From an uncultured Selenomonadales bacterium (GTDB lineage: Bacteria; Bacillota; Negativicutes; Selenomonadales; Selenomonadaceae): a stretch of 58,927 nucleotides of DNA. Where the stretch lies: contig CAMKFB010000007.1 in the NCBI GenBank assembly GCA_946411735.1, forward strand, positions 1 through 58,927. Reading direction: 5' to 3'. The translations under genes were made by a program, and so were the position numbers. The notes under the pieces were generated by a model. It did not search any database, was not told where the DNA came from, and saw only the letters and a program-made list of their open reading frames with translations. This document shows, piece by piece, positions 42,940 to 51,717 of the stretch (the first letter of the stretch is position 1; every line of letters begins with the position of its first letter).

Positions 42940-45273
42940 TCAATTCTTGATTGCTTTCTGAGCCTGATTGACAGCCTCGACCGCGTCCTCGGCATAGAAG
43001 TCCGCGCCCGCCGTTGTCGCATATTTTTGATCGACCGCCGCGCCTCCGACCATCACCTTCGCTCGAACGCCCGCCGCGCGGATCGCCGCTATCGTCTCGT
43101 CGATCGCCGGCAGCGTCGTTGTCATCAGCGCACATAATCCGATCAAAAACGCCTCGTGCTCGAGCGCCGCGCGGACGACCGCATCGGGCTCAACATCCTT
43201 GCCGAGATCGATCACGTTGAAGCCCGCGTTTTTCATCAGCGCCCCGACGATGTTTTTTCCAAGGTCGTGCACATCGCCCTTCACCGTCGCCAACACTACC
43301 GTCCCGCGGCTTTCGACCGTCGCCGACGGATTTAACGCTTGGAACCGATCGAACGCCGCTTGCAACGCTTGAGCGCTCAACAAAACTTGCGGCAAAAATA
43401 AATTCCCGCTCGAAAAATTCTCCCCGACCGTTTGCATCGCCGCGTTGAGTACATCCGTGAATCGCTCCGACGGACAACTTTCGACCATCGACACCGCCGC
43501 GTCCGCGTCACCGTTGATGATCGCCGCCTTCAATGCCTCGAGCGGATCGTCGATGATTTTTTCGACCGGCGGCTCCGTCGAGGACTGCGCCGCCCGCCGA
43601 CTGAACTCCGCCGCTTGAGGATCGAAGCCCAGCAACGCCTTTGATGCCGCAAACGTCGATTGGATCAGCTCGTCGAACGGGTTGATGATCGGCGCCGTCA
43701 AGCCCGCCGTCAACGCTTGCGCGAAGAACGTCGCGTTGATCGCCGCCCGATTCGGCAGCCCGAATGAGATGTTCGACAGCCCCATCGTCGACGGCAGCCC
43801 CAGCCGCCGATATTCCGTCAGCGTCGACAGCACGTTCCGCGCGGAGTCTTTGTCGGCGGCGAGCGTGGTCGTCAGCGCGTCCAACAAAAAGTCGTCGTCC
43901 GTCAAGTCCAGCGCCCGCGCGCGCAAGATTATCCGCTTGACGATCGCCAGCCGCTCCTCGACCGTCCGCGGCAACCCCGCTTTCGTCACCGGCAAGATGA
44001 TCAGCGCCGCGCCATATTTTTTCGCCAACGGCAGGAATGTTTCGCAACGCTCGTCGTCAACGGAATTGATCAGCGCCCGCCCGGGGAACGCAATCAGCCC
44101 CGCCTCCAGCGCCTTCGGATCGGCTGTGTCGATCGCCAACGGCACATCAACCAATTGCGCCAGGCTCGAGACCGCTTCCCGCATCAGCCCGACGGGATCG
44201 TCGACCGGCACGCCCATATTCACGTCGAGCACCGCCGCCCCCGCTTTGACCTGTCCGACCGCGTCGCGCTTGACCGTCAGCATCGAGCCCGCTTGAATTT
44301 CCGCGCGGAGCTTTTTTCGACCCGTCGGATTGATGCGTTCGCCGATCATTATCGGCTCCCGCTCAATCGTCACCAGCCGCGTTCGCGAAGTCAATCGCAA
44401 CGGCGGCGTCCGCGCGCTCGACGGCGACATCGCTCCGATCGATTCTTTCACCAGCGCTCGAATGTGCTCGGGCGAAGTCCCGCAACAGCCCCCCAAATAC
44501 GACGCTCCCGCGCCGATCAATTTCGGAGCAAACGCCGCAAACTCCGCCGCGTTGAGCGGGAAAATCGTCTTGCCGTCGACCAGCGTCGGCAGCCCCGCGT
44601 TCGGCTGACAGCTGATCGGACAAGGGCAATGCCGGCGCATTCGAGCGACCACGTCAATCAAATCCTCCGGTCCGAGCGAACAATTCACGCCCACGATCGC
44701 CGCGCCCAATTTGTATAACGTAAGCGCCGCGACCTCGGGCGGCGTGCCCGTCACCGTTCGACCGTCCGCTTGGAACGACATTTGAGCGATGATCGGGATT
44801 GACGGCGCCGCCGCTTTACACGCAAGGATCGCCGCTCGGATTTCCTGCAGATCGATGAACGTCTCGAGGATGAAATAATCGGGCTTCGCCGCCGCCAACG
44901 CCAGCGCTTGATCGTAAAAATTTCTGCAGGCGTCGTCGAATGAGAGATCGCCAATCGGCTCGACGAACCGTCCGGAAGGTCCGATGTCCGCCGCGATTTT
45001 GATCTTCCGCCCGTCGATCGCGCGCCGAGCAATCTCAACCGCCTCCGCATTGATCGCGTCGAGTTTGTTCTCGAGACCGAAGTGTTTCAACTTTAGCGGC
45101 GAGGCGCCGAAAGAATTGGTGGTGATGATATTCGCGCCGGCGTCGATGTACTGACGGTGGATGTTCTCGACGATCGTCGGACGCTCGAGATTGAACGACT
45201 CGGGCGCCGCACCCGCAGGCAGTCCGGCGGCTTGCAACAGAGTGCCCATCGCGCCGTCGAAGAAATAAAGCAT
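42940..45273 (-). CDS. metH: Methionine synthase, short cobalamin-dependent form
   Basis: Transfers a methyl group from methyl-THF to homocysteine through B12. 777 aa: homocysteine domain (DGAMGTLLQ at the N-terminus, zinc ligands in [10 protein letters not shown] and [11 protein letters not shown] near 265), pterin-binding domain ([14 protein letters not shown] near 308), B12 cap and B12-binding domain with lower ligand His in [20 protein letters not shown] near 670. The C-terminal SAM reactivation domain of E. coli MetH (1227 aa) is absent, as is usual in clostridia and Negativicutes, so a separate activator is expected. ATG with AGGGAGG upstream. Divergent from efp. Confidence 0.93.
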   Translation of the reverse strand: MLYFFDGAMGTLLQAAGLPAGAAPESFNLERPTIVENIHRQYIDAGANIITTNSFGASPLKLKHFGLENKLDAINAEAVEIARRAIDGRKIKIAADIGPSGRFVEPIGDLSFDDACRNFYDQALALAAAKPDYFILETFIDLQEIRAAILACKAAAPSIPIIAQMSFQADGRTVTGTPPEVAALTLYKLGAAIVGVNCSLGPEDLIDVVARMRRHCPCPISCQPNAGLPTLVDGKTIFPLNAAEFAAFAPKLIGAGASYLGGCCGTSPEHIRALVKESIGAMSPSSARTPPLRLTSRTRLVTIEREPIMIGERINPTGRKKLRAEIQAGSMLTVKRDAVGQVKAGAAVLDVNMGVPVDDPVGLMREAVSSLAQLVDVPLAIDTADPKALEAGLIAFPGRALINSVDDERCETFLPLAKKYGAALIILPVTKAGLPRTVEERLAIVKRIILRARALDLTDDDFLLDALTTTLAADKDSARNVLSTLTEYRRLGLPSTMGLSNISFGLPNRAAINATFFAQALTAGLTAPIINPFDELIQSTFAASKALLGFDPQAAEFSRRAAQSSTEPPVEKIIDDPLEALKAAIINGDADAAVSMVESCPSERFTDVLNAAMQTVGENFSSGNLFLPQVLLSAQALQAAFDRFQALNPSATVESRGTVVLATVKGDVHDLGKNIVGALMKNAGFNVIDLGKDVEPDAVVRAALEHEAFLIGLCALMTTTLPAIDETIAAIRAAGVRAKVMVGGAAVDQKYATTAGADFYAEDAVEAVNQAQKAIKN

Positions 45274-45288
45274 ACAAAAACCTCCCTG

Positions 45289-45317
45289 TTGACGAAAGAT
45301 TACACGGGCATTATAAT
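45289..45317 (+). promoter_or_regulatory. Promoter for efp
   Basis: TTGACG (45289-45294), a 17-base spacer, then TATAAT (45312-45317), 25 bases before the efp ATG. It overlaps the oppositely directed metH promoter. Confidence 0.8.
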
Positions 45318-45328
45318 ATTTTTGTCAA
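45299..45328 (-). promoter_or_regulatory. Promoter for metH
   Basis: Read on the minus strand: TTGACA (45328-45323), an 18-base spacer, then TGTAAT (45304-45299). It is intertwined with the efp promoter, so the two may compete for polymerase. The short leader leaves no room for a SAM or cobalamin riboswitch. Confidence 0.6.
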
Positions 45329-45342
45329 TAGGAGGTGATTTG

Positions 45343-45900
45343 ATGATTAGCAGTACGGATTTTCGCACGGGGCTGACGATAGAGATCGACGGCGCGGCGT
45401 GGCAGATTGTCGATTTTCAGCACGTCAAACCCGGCAAGGGCGCGGCATTCGTTCGGACGAAGATTAAAAATGTCGAGACGGGCGCGGTGATCGAGCGGAC
45501 GTTCAATCCGAACGAGAAGATGCCGCAGGCGCGCCTCGAGAGTCGCAAGATGCAATTCCTCTACGAGTCGGACGGCATGTACACTTTCATGGACACCGAG
45601 TCTTACGAGCAGACGGAACTGACGAAGGATCAGCTCGGGACGGCGCTCAACTTCCTGAAGGAAAATATGGAGGCGAATGTGCAGAGCTTCAACGGCAAGC
45701 TGATCGGCGTGACGCTGCCCAACAGCGTGGAGCTGAAGGTAATCGAATGCGAACCGGCGGTGAAAGGCAACACGGCGACGGGCGCGTCGAAGACGGCGAA
45801 GCTCGAGACGGGCTATGATGTGCGGGTGCCGCTGTTCATCAACGAAGGCGATGTGCTTCGCATCGACACGCGCACCGGCAATTACATCGAACGCGCATAA
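45343..45900 (+). CDS. efp: Translation elongation factor P
   Basis: Relieves ribosome stalling at proline runs. 185 aa, three OB-like domains. [20 protein letters not shown] at the start, modification-tip Lys in [12 protein letters not shown] near residue 32, and a C-terminal signature with [20 protein letters not shown]. The ATG at 45343 follows AGGAGGTGATTTG; the frame is open upstream inside metH but not used. Runs of eight prolines in FliY in this window would be natural clients. A terminator follows. Confidence 0.96.
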   Translation: MISSTDFRTGLTIEIDGAAWQIVDFQHVKPGKGAAFVRTKIKNVETGAVIERTFNPNEKMPQARLESRKMQFLYESDGMYTFMDTESYEQTELTKDQLGTALNFLKENMEANVQSFNGKLIGVTLPNSVELKVIECEPAVKGNTATGASKTAKLETGYDVRVPLFINEGDVLRIDTRTGNYIERA

Positions 45901-45916
45901 GAAAATTTTCGGATCG

Positions 45917-45948
45917 AAAAAGGGCTGCCTCTTCGGAGGAGCCCTTTT
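45917..45948 (+). terminator. Terminator after efp
   Basis: Stem AAAAGGGCT-CCTC / GAGG-AGCCCTTTT with TTCG loop and one bulged G, followed by an AT-rich stretch. Confidence 0.85.
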
Positions 45949-45950
45949 AA

Positions 45951-46085
45951 ATTTTTTGTTCCGCCCCTAAATTTATATTTGGGCGCCACCGACGCTCCCG
46001 CCCATGGTGATTGGCGCCCAACAGAGTTCGTGGTTCCCACCCGGCGTCGGCGGCGCCCCACATAAACTGCCCCCGGCTGATAAAT
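45951..46085 (-). repeat. Mosaic palindromic element H (inverse orientation)
   Basis: Between convergent efp and rplI. A degenerate T-rich/CCGCCCC arm, then a 76-bp core (45982-46057) in the orientation of B and D, then a short A/T tail reaching the rplI stop. No gene is seen in it. Confidence 0.7.
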
Positions 46086-46532
46086 TTATTTTTGAGTGAT
46101 CGAGAATTTGAGTTTGGCGGAGATGCCCGGCTCGAGCTTGACGTTCGCCACGTAATCGCCCGCCCCCGTCACTTCCTGCTCGAGACTGATCTTGCGCTTG
46201 TCGACATCGAGCCCGTTGATCGCCTTGAGCGCCTCGGCTATATCCGCCGCCGTCACCGACCCGAATAATTTGCCGTCCTTGCCGACGTTCACCGGTATGA
46301 TCAGATGCACCTTCTCAAGTTGGCTCGCCAACAGCCGCGCCTCATCCGACGCTTGCGCCTTCCTCCGCGCGGAGGTCGCCGCGTTCGTCTTCGCTTGATT
46401 GATATTCTCCGCCGTCGCCGGCTTCGCCAACTTCCGCGCCAATAAATAATTGCGCCCGTAGCCGTCGGCAACCTCGACTATCTCGCCCGCCTTGCCGACT
46501 TTTTTTACGTCCGCAGTCAGAATGACCTTCAT
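46086..46532 (-). CDS. rplI: 50S ribosomal protein L9
   Basis: 148 aa. N-terminal rRNA-binding domain MKVILTADVKKVGKAGEIVE...GYGRNYLLARKLA, the long connecting helix (NINQAKTNAATSARRKAQAS), and the C-terminal domain with GKLFGSVTAADIAEAL near 90. The ATG is preceded by GAGGCTTGATCGG, within 4 bases of the pfp stop. So it is translated from the pfp message instead of the usual rpsF-ssb-rpsR or dnaB context. Confidence 0.96.
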   Translation of the reverse strand: MKVILTADVKKVGKAGEIVEVADGYGRNYLLARKLAKPATAENINQAKTNAATSARRKAQASDEARLLASQLEKVHLIIPVNVGKDGKLFGSVTAADIAEALKAINGLDVDKRKISLEQEVTGAGDYVANVKLEPGISAKLKFSITQK

Positions 46533-46536
46533 CCGA

Positions 46537-47790
46537 TCAAGCCTCCTCGAACAGATATCCGTAGCGCGCCTTGAACTCGTCGGTGCTCATGCGGAACGCG
46601 TTCGCCACGATCGGATCGTCGAGATCGGGAGCCTCCAACCGCATCATGCAATTGCGCGCAATCTTGTAATGTACGCTGTCGATATTCACGCGACGCACCG
46701 CCGTCTTGCCCGTCTCGGGGTCTTTGATGTCCTCGAAACGCATCGGCACCGCCTTGTTGTCCTGGATCGAGATCAGCGCGCCCGAATCGCCGCGAAGCAG
46801 GAATTGCATCGCCTCAAAACCGAGCGAACGCGCATAGTCGATATCGTAAGCGATCGGCGCGGTGCAACGAAGTTCGTAGCCGATTTCTTTGTCGACGACC
46901 GACAACTTGATCCCGAGCCGGCGAACTTCCTCGAGCACCTTCTTCTTGAGAATCTGACCGAAGTCGAGCTCCGAATAGCGGATGTGACCGTGCTCGTCGA
47001 GCTCAATCGTACCGAGCGCGGTGAAGTCTTCTTCGCGAATCTTTTCGATGACGCCCTCGGCAATGACCGCCACGCCGTAGTTCTTGCCGATCAGATAGCG
47101 CTTGATGATCGAGCCGGTGATGATGTCGACGACCTGTTGGAGCGGAATTTTATCCTGATGGAACTCCTCGGGGATGATCGTCAGCGCCGCGCCCGCCGAG
47201 CGCCCCATGCCCAGCGCCAGATGCCCCGCCGTCCGCCCCATGGCGATCGTAAAGTACCAACGGTTATTGGAAGTCTTTGCGTCCTCCATGAGATTTTGAA
47301 TTTCGGTCGTGGCAAAAGCGCGCGCCGTCTCGAATCCGAAGGTCGGAACGCCCTCGGGCAGCGGCAGATCGTTGTCGATTGTTTTCGGAACGTGCACGAC
47401 GTTGATCGTCTTGCCGATCGAGCGGGCAAATTCGCTGACCTTCGCGGAGCTGAAAGCGGTGTCGTCGCCGCCGATCGTCACCAGGTGATTGACTCCGAGC
47501 TCGGTGAGCGTCTCGACGACCGTGCGCAGATCGGACTCCTTCTTGGTCGGATTGAAGCGCGACATTTTGAGGATGCAACCGCCGGTCTGATGGATGCGGC
47601 TGATGTTGGACGGCTCGAGGCGGACATAATTTTTCTCGCCGCGCGCCAGCCGACTGAAGCCGTCGTAGAAGCCGAGCACATCCCAACCCTTGCGATACGC
47701 CTCCGCCGTCACGCCGCTGATAACCGCATTGATGCCGGGCGCCGGACCGCCGCCGCACACGATTGCCACAGAATTTTTCACACCGTACAT
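46537..47790 (-). CDS. pfp: 6-phosphofructokinase, pyrophosphate-dependent type
   Basis: Phosphorylates fructose 6-phosphate. 417 aa. Phosphoryl-donor loop CGGGPAPGINAVI at the N-terminus; TIGGDDTAFSS near residue 104; PKTIDNDLPLPEG near 133; MGRTAGHLAL near 183. The second Asp of GGDDT (Gly in ATP enzymes, GGDGS) and the Lys of PKTIDND (Gly in ATP enzymes) are the residues that mark PPi-dependent PFKs, so PPi use is inferred. ATG with AAAGGAG upstream. rplI follows in the same transcript. Confidence 0.92.
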   Translation of the reverse strand: MYGVKNSVAIVCGGGPAPGINAVISGVTAEAYRKGWDVLGFYDGFSRLARGEKNYVRLEPSNISRIHQTGGCILKMSRFNPTKKESDLRTVVETLTELGVNHLVTIGGDDTAFSSAKVSEFARSIGKTINVVHVPKTIDNDLPLPEGVPTFGFETARAFATTEIQNLMEDAKTSNNRWYFTIAMGRTAGHLALGMGRSAGAALTIIPEEFHQDKIPLQQVVDIITGSIIKRYLIGKNYGVAVIAEGVIEKIREEDFTALGTIELDEHGHIRYSELDFGQILKKKVLEEVRRLGIKLSVVDKEIGYELRCTAPIAYDIDYARSLGFEAMQFLLRGDSGALISIQDNKAVPMRFEDIKDPETGKTAVRRVNIDSVHYKIARNCMMRLEAPDLDDPIVANAFRMSTDEFKARYGYLFEEA

Positions 47791-47824
47791 TGAAGCAGTC
47801 TCCTTTACAAAAGTGATGTAGCAA

Positions 47825-47853
47825 ATTATAGCACGAATCGCCGCCGCCGTCTA
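47825..47853 (-). promoter_or_regulatory. Promoter for pfp-rplI
   Basis: Read on the minus strand: TAGACG (47853-47848), a 17-base spacer, then TATAAT (47830-47825), 35 bases before the pfp ATG. Confidence 0.65.
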
Positions 47854-47863
47854 TAAAATATTA

Positions 47864-47891
47864 TTGCCTTCGACCGCCGGCGTGGTAAAAT
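47864..47891 (+). promoter_or_regulatory. Promoter for purB
   Basis: TTGCCT (47864-47869), a 16-base spacer, then TAAAAT (47886-47891). The ATG is 21 bases downstream, leaving a very short leader with GAGGAG. Confidence 0.55.
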
Positions 47892-47911
47892 ATCGTCGAG
47901 GAGTGATGCTT

Positions 47912-49204
47912 ATGATCGAACGGTACACGAGTGCGCCGATGAAAAAATTGTGGTCGGAGCACAACGAGTGGGCGACGATATTGAAGGTCGAGATCGCGGC
48001 ACTCGAGGCGATGGTCGAGCTTGGAGAGGCTCCCGCTTGGGCGCTTGAGGATGTCAAAAGCAAAGCTGATTTCACCGTCGAGCGCATTCACGAGATCGAG
48101 CGCGAAACCAATCATGATATCATCGCGTTCCTGACCAACGTGGCGGAGAATGTGGGCGACGCGTCGAAATTTGTGCACAAGGGCTTGACGTCGAGCGACG
48201 TGAAGGACACGGCGATTTGTTTCATGCTCAAAGAAGCCGCCGATATTTTACTGGGGCTGCTCAACGATCTTAGGGAAGTGTTGCGACGCCGCGCGGTGGA
48301 GTTTAAGATGACGCCGTGCGTGGGTCGGACGCATGGTATTCACGCCGAGCCGATGACATTCGGGCTGAAACTTTTATTGTGGAGCGCGGAGATCGAGCGC
48401 GACATCGATCGGCTGGAGCGGGCGCAAAAAATTATCGCCGTCGGGAAATTATCGGGCGCGGTCGGCACGTACTCGAACATCGATCCGCGCGTTGAGGAGC
48501 TCGTCTGTCAAAAGCTGGGGCTGCAACGGGCGCCGCTTGCGACTCAAGTGATCCAACGCGATCGGCACGCGGAGTATTTGTCGGCGTTGGCGATCGCCTC
48601 TTCGACGCTTGAAAAAATGGCGACGGAGCTTCGCAACCTTCAACGGACGGACATTCGAGAGGCGGAGGAATTTTTTTCCAAAGGACAAAAGGGTTCGAGC
48701 GCGATGCCGCATAAGCGCAATCCGATCACGAGCGAGAGGATTTGCGGGCTGGCGCGGCTGGTGCGTACGAACGCGTTGGCGGCGATCGAGAACAACACGT
48801 TGTGGCACGAGCGTGACATATCGCATTCGAGCGTGGAGCGGGTGATCCTGCCGGACTCGACGATCATTCTCGACTATCAGTTGCGGCTGATGATCAAGCT
48901 GATCGATCGGCTGTTGGTTTATCCCGAGGCGATGCTGCACAATCTGAATCGGACGGGCGGGCTTATTTTCAGTCAGCGGCTGCTGTTGGCGCTGGTGGAC
49001 AAGGGCGTGCTGCGCGAGGACGCGTACGTGATGGTGCAGCGTAATGCGATGAAGCGCTGGCTGGAGGGCGAAGATTTTCGTACGAATGTGGAGCGCGACG
49101 AGGAGATAGGAAAGTATTTGACGCGGGCGGAGATCGAGGCGTGCTTTGATGTGAATTGGTATCTGCGGCGCGTCGACGAGATTTATCAACGGTTCGGGCT
49201 CTGA
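47912..49204 (+). CDS. purB: Adenylosuccinate lyase
   Basis: Acts twice in purine synthesis (SAICAR cleavage and adenylosuccinate to AMP). 430 aa. HDIIAFLTNVAENVG near residue 70, the TSSDVKDTA region, GRTHGIHAEPMTFGLKLLLW near 135, and signature KGSSAMPHKRNPITSERI near 260. The frame opens at 47864, and an ATG at 47906 is only 2 bases from GAGGAG; the ATG at 47912, with 8-base spacing, is preferred. Confidence 0.95.
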   Translation: MIERYTSAPMKKLWSEHNEWATILKVEIAALEAMVELGEAPAWALEDVKSKADFTVERIHEIERETNHDIIAFLTNVAENVGDASKFVHKGLTSSDVKDTAICFMLKEAADILLGLLNDLREVLRRRAVEFKMTPCVGRTHGIHAEPMTFGLKLLLWSAEIERDIDRLERAQKIIAVGKLSGAVGTYSNIDPRVEELVCQKLGLQRAPLATQVIQRDRHAEYLSALAIASSTLEKMATELRNLQRTDIREAEEFFSKGQKGSSAMPHKRNPITSERICGLARLVRTNALAAIENNTLWHERDISHSSVERVILPDSTIILDYQLRLMIKLIDRLLVYPEAMLHNLNRTGGLIFSQRLLLALVDKGVLREDAYVMVQRNAMKRWLEGEDFRTNVERDEEIGKYLTRAEIEACFDVNWYLRRVDEIYQRFGL

Positions 49205-49238
49205 ATCATTGCTCGACGGGGGCGACGAAGAGTAACGG

Positions 49239-49410
49239 AAAAAATTTTTTTCATCCCGCCCGCCCACCCATGAAAAAAATTTTTTCGAAAAGGCGTGCGC
49301 CGACGACGCAGGGTGGGACCTCGTCCTCTGTTGGGCGCCGCACTCGGGGGGCGGGCGCGTCGGCGGCGCCCATAAATCCGTTGCCCAATCGGATGGGACA
49401 AAAAATTTTT
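49239..49410 (+). repeat. Mosaic palindromic element I, near complete
   Basis: Left arm GAAAAAATTTTTTTC then ATCCCGCCCGCCCACCC, A/T palindrome GAAAAAAATTTTTTC, 75-bp core (49296-49370), right arm GGATGGGACAAAAAATTTTT. It occupies most of the gap after purB and ends just before the next promoter. Confidence 0.8.
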
Positions 49411-49411
49411 C

Positions 49412-49440
49412 TTGCACCGTAATACATCAGATGATACAAT
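49412..49440 (+). promoter_or_regulatory. Promoter for the 140-aa unknown gene
   Basis: TTGCAC (49412-49417), a 17-base spacer, then TACAAT (49435-49440), directly after element I. The ATG is 45 bases downstream with AGGAGGG. Confidence 0.75.
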
Positions 49441-49484
49441 ATGGACGCTGAAAAGGATTTTGGTAGAAGAAGGAGGGAATGATC

Positions 49485-49907
49485 ATGGCAATTGAAGCTC
49501 TGAACGCAAGGACGATGAATGAGGCGCTCCGCGCAAATTGGATCATCGGCACGCTCGGCGGTCGCATCACCAACGACACGAACGCAAAAATCAATTCCGC
49601 CGTCACGCGCGACGGTGAAGCGGTTGCGTCCGCAGCAATGCGCCCCGTGCTCAACCAGGTTTCCAATCTCGGCTCGGAACCGCTCGGCGGCAACGGAATG
49701 GCATCCGCCGTTACCGACCAGATCGTCAATGACGCGGTCGAAGTGATGGGCAACATCATGCAGCGCGACGACACTTACATCGGCGCCACGCCGCTCGGCA
49801 ACAATTTCCGCGGCACCGAGTTCCACGAGATGAACGACAACTCCTCGACGTGGCAGGAACGCCGCACCGCCTCATCTTACGGCTATTGGAACCTCGCGCA
49901 GATGTAA
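49485..49907 (+). CDS. Unknown soluble protein, 140 aa
   Basis: Not recognised. It begins MAIEALNARTMNEALRANWI. It is Asn-, Ala- and Gly-rich, has no signal peptide, membrane span or cysteines, and ends in a Ser/Tyr-rich tail (TASSYGYWNLAQM). A consensus promoter and an ideal AGGAGGG site 7 bases before the ATG suggest strong expression as a single-gene unit. An ATG at 49479 is too close to the ribosome site. The 3' end overlaps the convergent SGNH-like gene by 25 bases. The low-complexity Asn/Gly content could fit a small structural protein, but that is only a guess. Confidence 0.75.
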   Translation: MAIEALNARTMNEALRANWIIGTLGGRITNDTNAKINSAVTRDGEAVASAAMRPVLNQVSNLGSEPLGGNGMASAVTDQIVNDAVEVMGNIMQRDDTYIGATPLGNNFRGTEFHEMNDNSSTWQERRTASSYGYWNLAQM

Positions 49908-50827
49908 TGCTCAAGCGCCGCCGCTTTGATGTGGGCGGCATCCCAAAAATTTTTCTCATCATCAAAAATGCCGTTATCAATACAAATAGAAACGTAATCC
50001 TCGACGGGCGCAATGCTCGTCAATTTTTTTTGCCACCAATGGTACGCCGCCGGCGGATAACTCTCCAGATGATATCGATGCACCGGCAAGATCATCACCG
50101 TCAGCTCGACCCCGCTCGATCGACACAGCTCGACCAGCTCTCGAAACGCATCAAATTTCCGCTCGAGCATCGACGGCGCGGGCGGCGTCCAAGCGCGCAG
50201 ATCATTCGAGTTGTGCACGAAGGAGTTTTCGAATGTAAAAAGTTCGTAGAGCGCGGGCTCCGAAAATTTTCCGTCAGGTTCATAAGACGTAAAATCCCGC
50301 CGGTAAAACCGATTGAGCTTGACGGTCGAGATGCTTGCGTCAAGCGCGTCATAGCTCAACAGCGTTCGAAACAAATTTCCAAGCGTGATGCGGTCGGCGC
50401 TCAACTGTTCGGGGTCGAAGCCCGGCATCGACTCTTCGTCGTAAGCAAACATCTCGTAGTCGACGGCGACGATCAGACGCTCGAGTGCGGGATTGATGCG
50501 GAGCGCGGCGCGGGCGAAGGCAAGCATCTCAAGCGGTTGCATATTTCGGACGGCGGCGTTGTAGGAATCGGCGCCGAAAATTTTCGGGTCGACAGCGAAG
50601 TCGGCTTTCGAGTTGCCGAGCACGACGATCGACGGTCGCCGCTCGATCAGCGCGATCGATTTGAACAGCCGCTCGTGTTTTTGAGCGACGTCGGTGAAAA
50701 AATTGAAGCCGACGCTCCGCGCGGAGCGATAAACATTATAAGGATCGACGGCGAAATTGATCGCGGCGGCGATCGAGCACAGCATCAGAAAAATTATGAC
50801 CGTCTGCAAAAAAAATTTTCTCCACAT
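49883..50827 (-). CDS. SGNH-hydrolase-like membrane-anchored protein
   Basis: About 314 aa. One N-terminal membrane segment (FFLQTVIIFLMLCSIAAAIN), then a periplasmic domain. VVLGNSKADFAVDP near residue 67 resembles the nucleophile block of SGNH/DltD/AlgJ-like proteins, and FWDAAHIKAAALEHY near 293 could supply the Asp-x-x-His pair. Such proteins act in acylation or deacylation of surface polysaccharides; the substrate is unknown. The start at 50827 is preferred for GGGGTGG 6 bases upstream; a GTG at 50836 is inside that site. Convergent overlap with the 140-aa gene; divergent from rpsB. Confidence 0.75.
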   Translation of the reverse strand: MWRKFFLQTVIIFLMLCSIAAAINFAVDPYNVYRSARSVGFNFFTDVAQKHERLFKSIALIERRPSIVVLGNSKADFAVDPKIFGADSYNAAVRNMQPLEMLAFARAALRINPALERLIVAVDYEMFAYDEESMPGFDPEQLSADRITLGNLFRTLLSYDALDASISTVKLNRFYRRDFTSYEPDGKFSEPALYELFTFENSFVHNSNDLRAWTPPAPSMLERKFDAFRELVELCRSSGVELTVMILPVHRYHLESYPPAAYHWWQKKLTSIAPVEDYVSICIDNGIFDDEKNFWDAAHIKAAALEHYICARFQ

Positions 50828-50867
50828 CGGCACCACCCCGAAAATATTTTAGTATAAATCGATCGGC

Positions 50868-50897
50868 TTGACAAAAATAAAAATCGTGTGCTAAACT
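50868..50897 (+). promoter_or_regulatory. Promoter for rpsB-tsf
   Basis: TTGACA (50868-50873), an 18-base spacer, then TAAACT (50892-50897). A leader of about 100 bases follows. Confidence 0.75.
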
Positions 50898-50997
50898 TTG
50901 CGGGCTATTAAGAGGCTCGGCGGATGGCGCGACTGTGCTCATTCGAGTTGACGCGCCGAGCGAAGTCGAGCCGCAAACAGAACAGGAGGCATCAATC
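50898..50997 (+). promoter_or_regulatory. rpsB leader with 8-bp stem
   Basis: GCTCGGCG (50915-50922) pairs perfectly with CGCCGAGC (50954-50961), enclosing a 31-base loop with further GC complementarity; CAGGAGGC lies about 25 bases downstream. S2 autoregulates its own message in several bacteria, so a regulatory leader is plausible, but no known S2 leader motif is claimed. Confidence 0.45.
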
Positions 50998-51717
50998 ATG
51001 GCAGTCATTTCGATGAAACAGCTGCTCGAGGCGGGCGTCCACTTCGGACATCAGACGCGCCGTTGGAACCCCAAGATGGCGAAGTACATCTTCACCGAGC
51101 GCAACGGCATTTACATCATCGACCTGCAGAAAACCGTTCGCAAGGTCGACGAGGCGTATGCGTTCGTGCGCAGCGTGGCCGAGGAAGGCAAATCGATCCT
51201 TTTCGTCGGCACCAAGAAGCAGGCGCAGGAAGCCGTCAAAGAGGAGGCAAGCCGCGCCGGTCAGCATTTCGTCAACGAGCGCTGGCTCGGAGGCATGCTC
51301 ACCAATTACGAGACGATCCGCACGCGCATCACGCGCCTTAAGGATCTCGAGGGCATGGAAGCGGACGGCACCTACGAAATTCTTCCGAAGAAGGAAGTCA
51401 TGCAGCTCAAACACGAGCAGAGTCGTCTCGAAAAATATCTCGGCGGCATCAAAGAGATGAAGAAGTTGCCGGGCGCGATTTTCATCGTCGACCCGCGCAA
51501 GGAGCGCATCGCGGTCGCCGAGGCTCATAAGCTGAAAATCCCCATCGTGGCGATCGTCGACACTAATTGCGATCCCGACGAGATCGATTACGTGATCCCG
51601 GGCAACGATGACGCAATCCGCGCGGTCAAACTGATCACGTCGAGAATGGCGGATGCGGTGCTCGAGGGACGGCAGGGCTTGGACGCGGAGACGGCAGAAG
51701 TGGAGGCGGCACAATAA
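50998..51717 (+). CDS. rpsB: 30S ribosomal protein S2
   Basis: 239 aa. [20 protein letters not shown] and [20 protein letters not shown] at the N-terminus, [13 protein letters not shown] near residue 65, [13 protein letters not shown] near 94, and the [20 protein letters not shown] block near 180. The ATG at 50998 follows CAGGAGGC; the frame open to 50935 is leader. The stop TAA is immediately followed by the tsf ATG. Confidence 0.98.
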   Translation: MAVISMKQLLEAGVHFGHQTRRWNPKMAKYIFTERNGIYIIDLQKTVRKVDEAYAFVRSVAEEGKSILFVGTKKQAQEAVKEEASRAGQHFVNERWLGGMLTNYETIRTRITRLKDLEGMEADGTYEILPKKEVMQLKHEQSRLEKYLGGIKEMKKLPGAIFIVDPRKERIAVAEAHKLKIPIVAIVDTNCDPDEIDYVIPGNDDAIRAVKLITSRMADAVLEGRQGLDAETAEVEAAQ

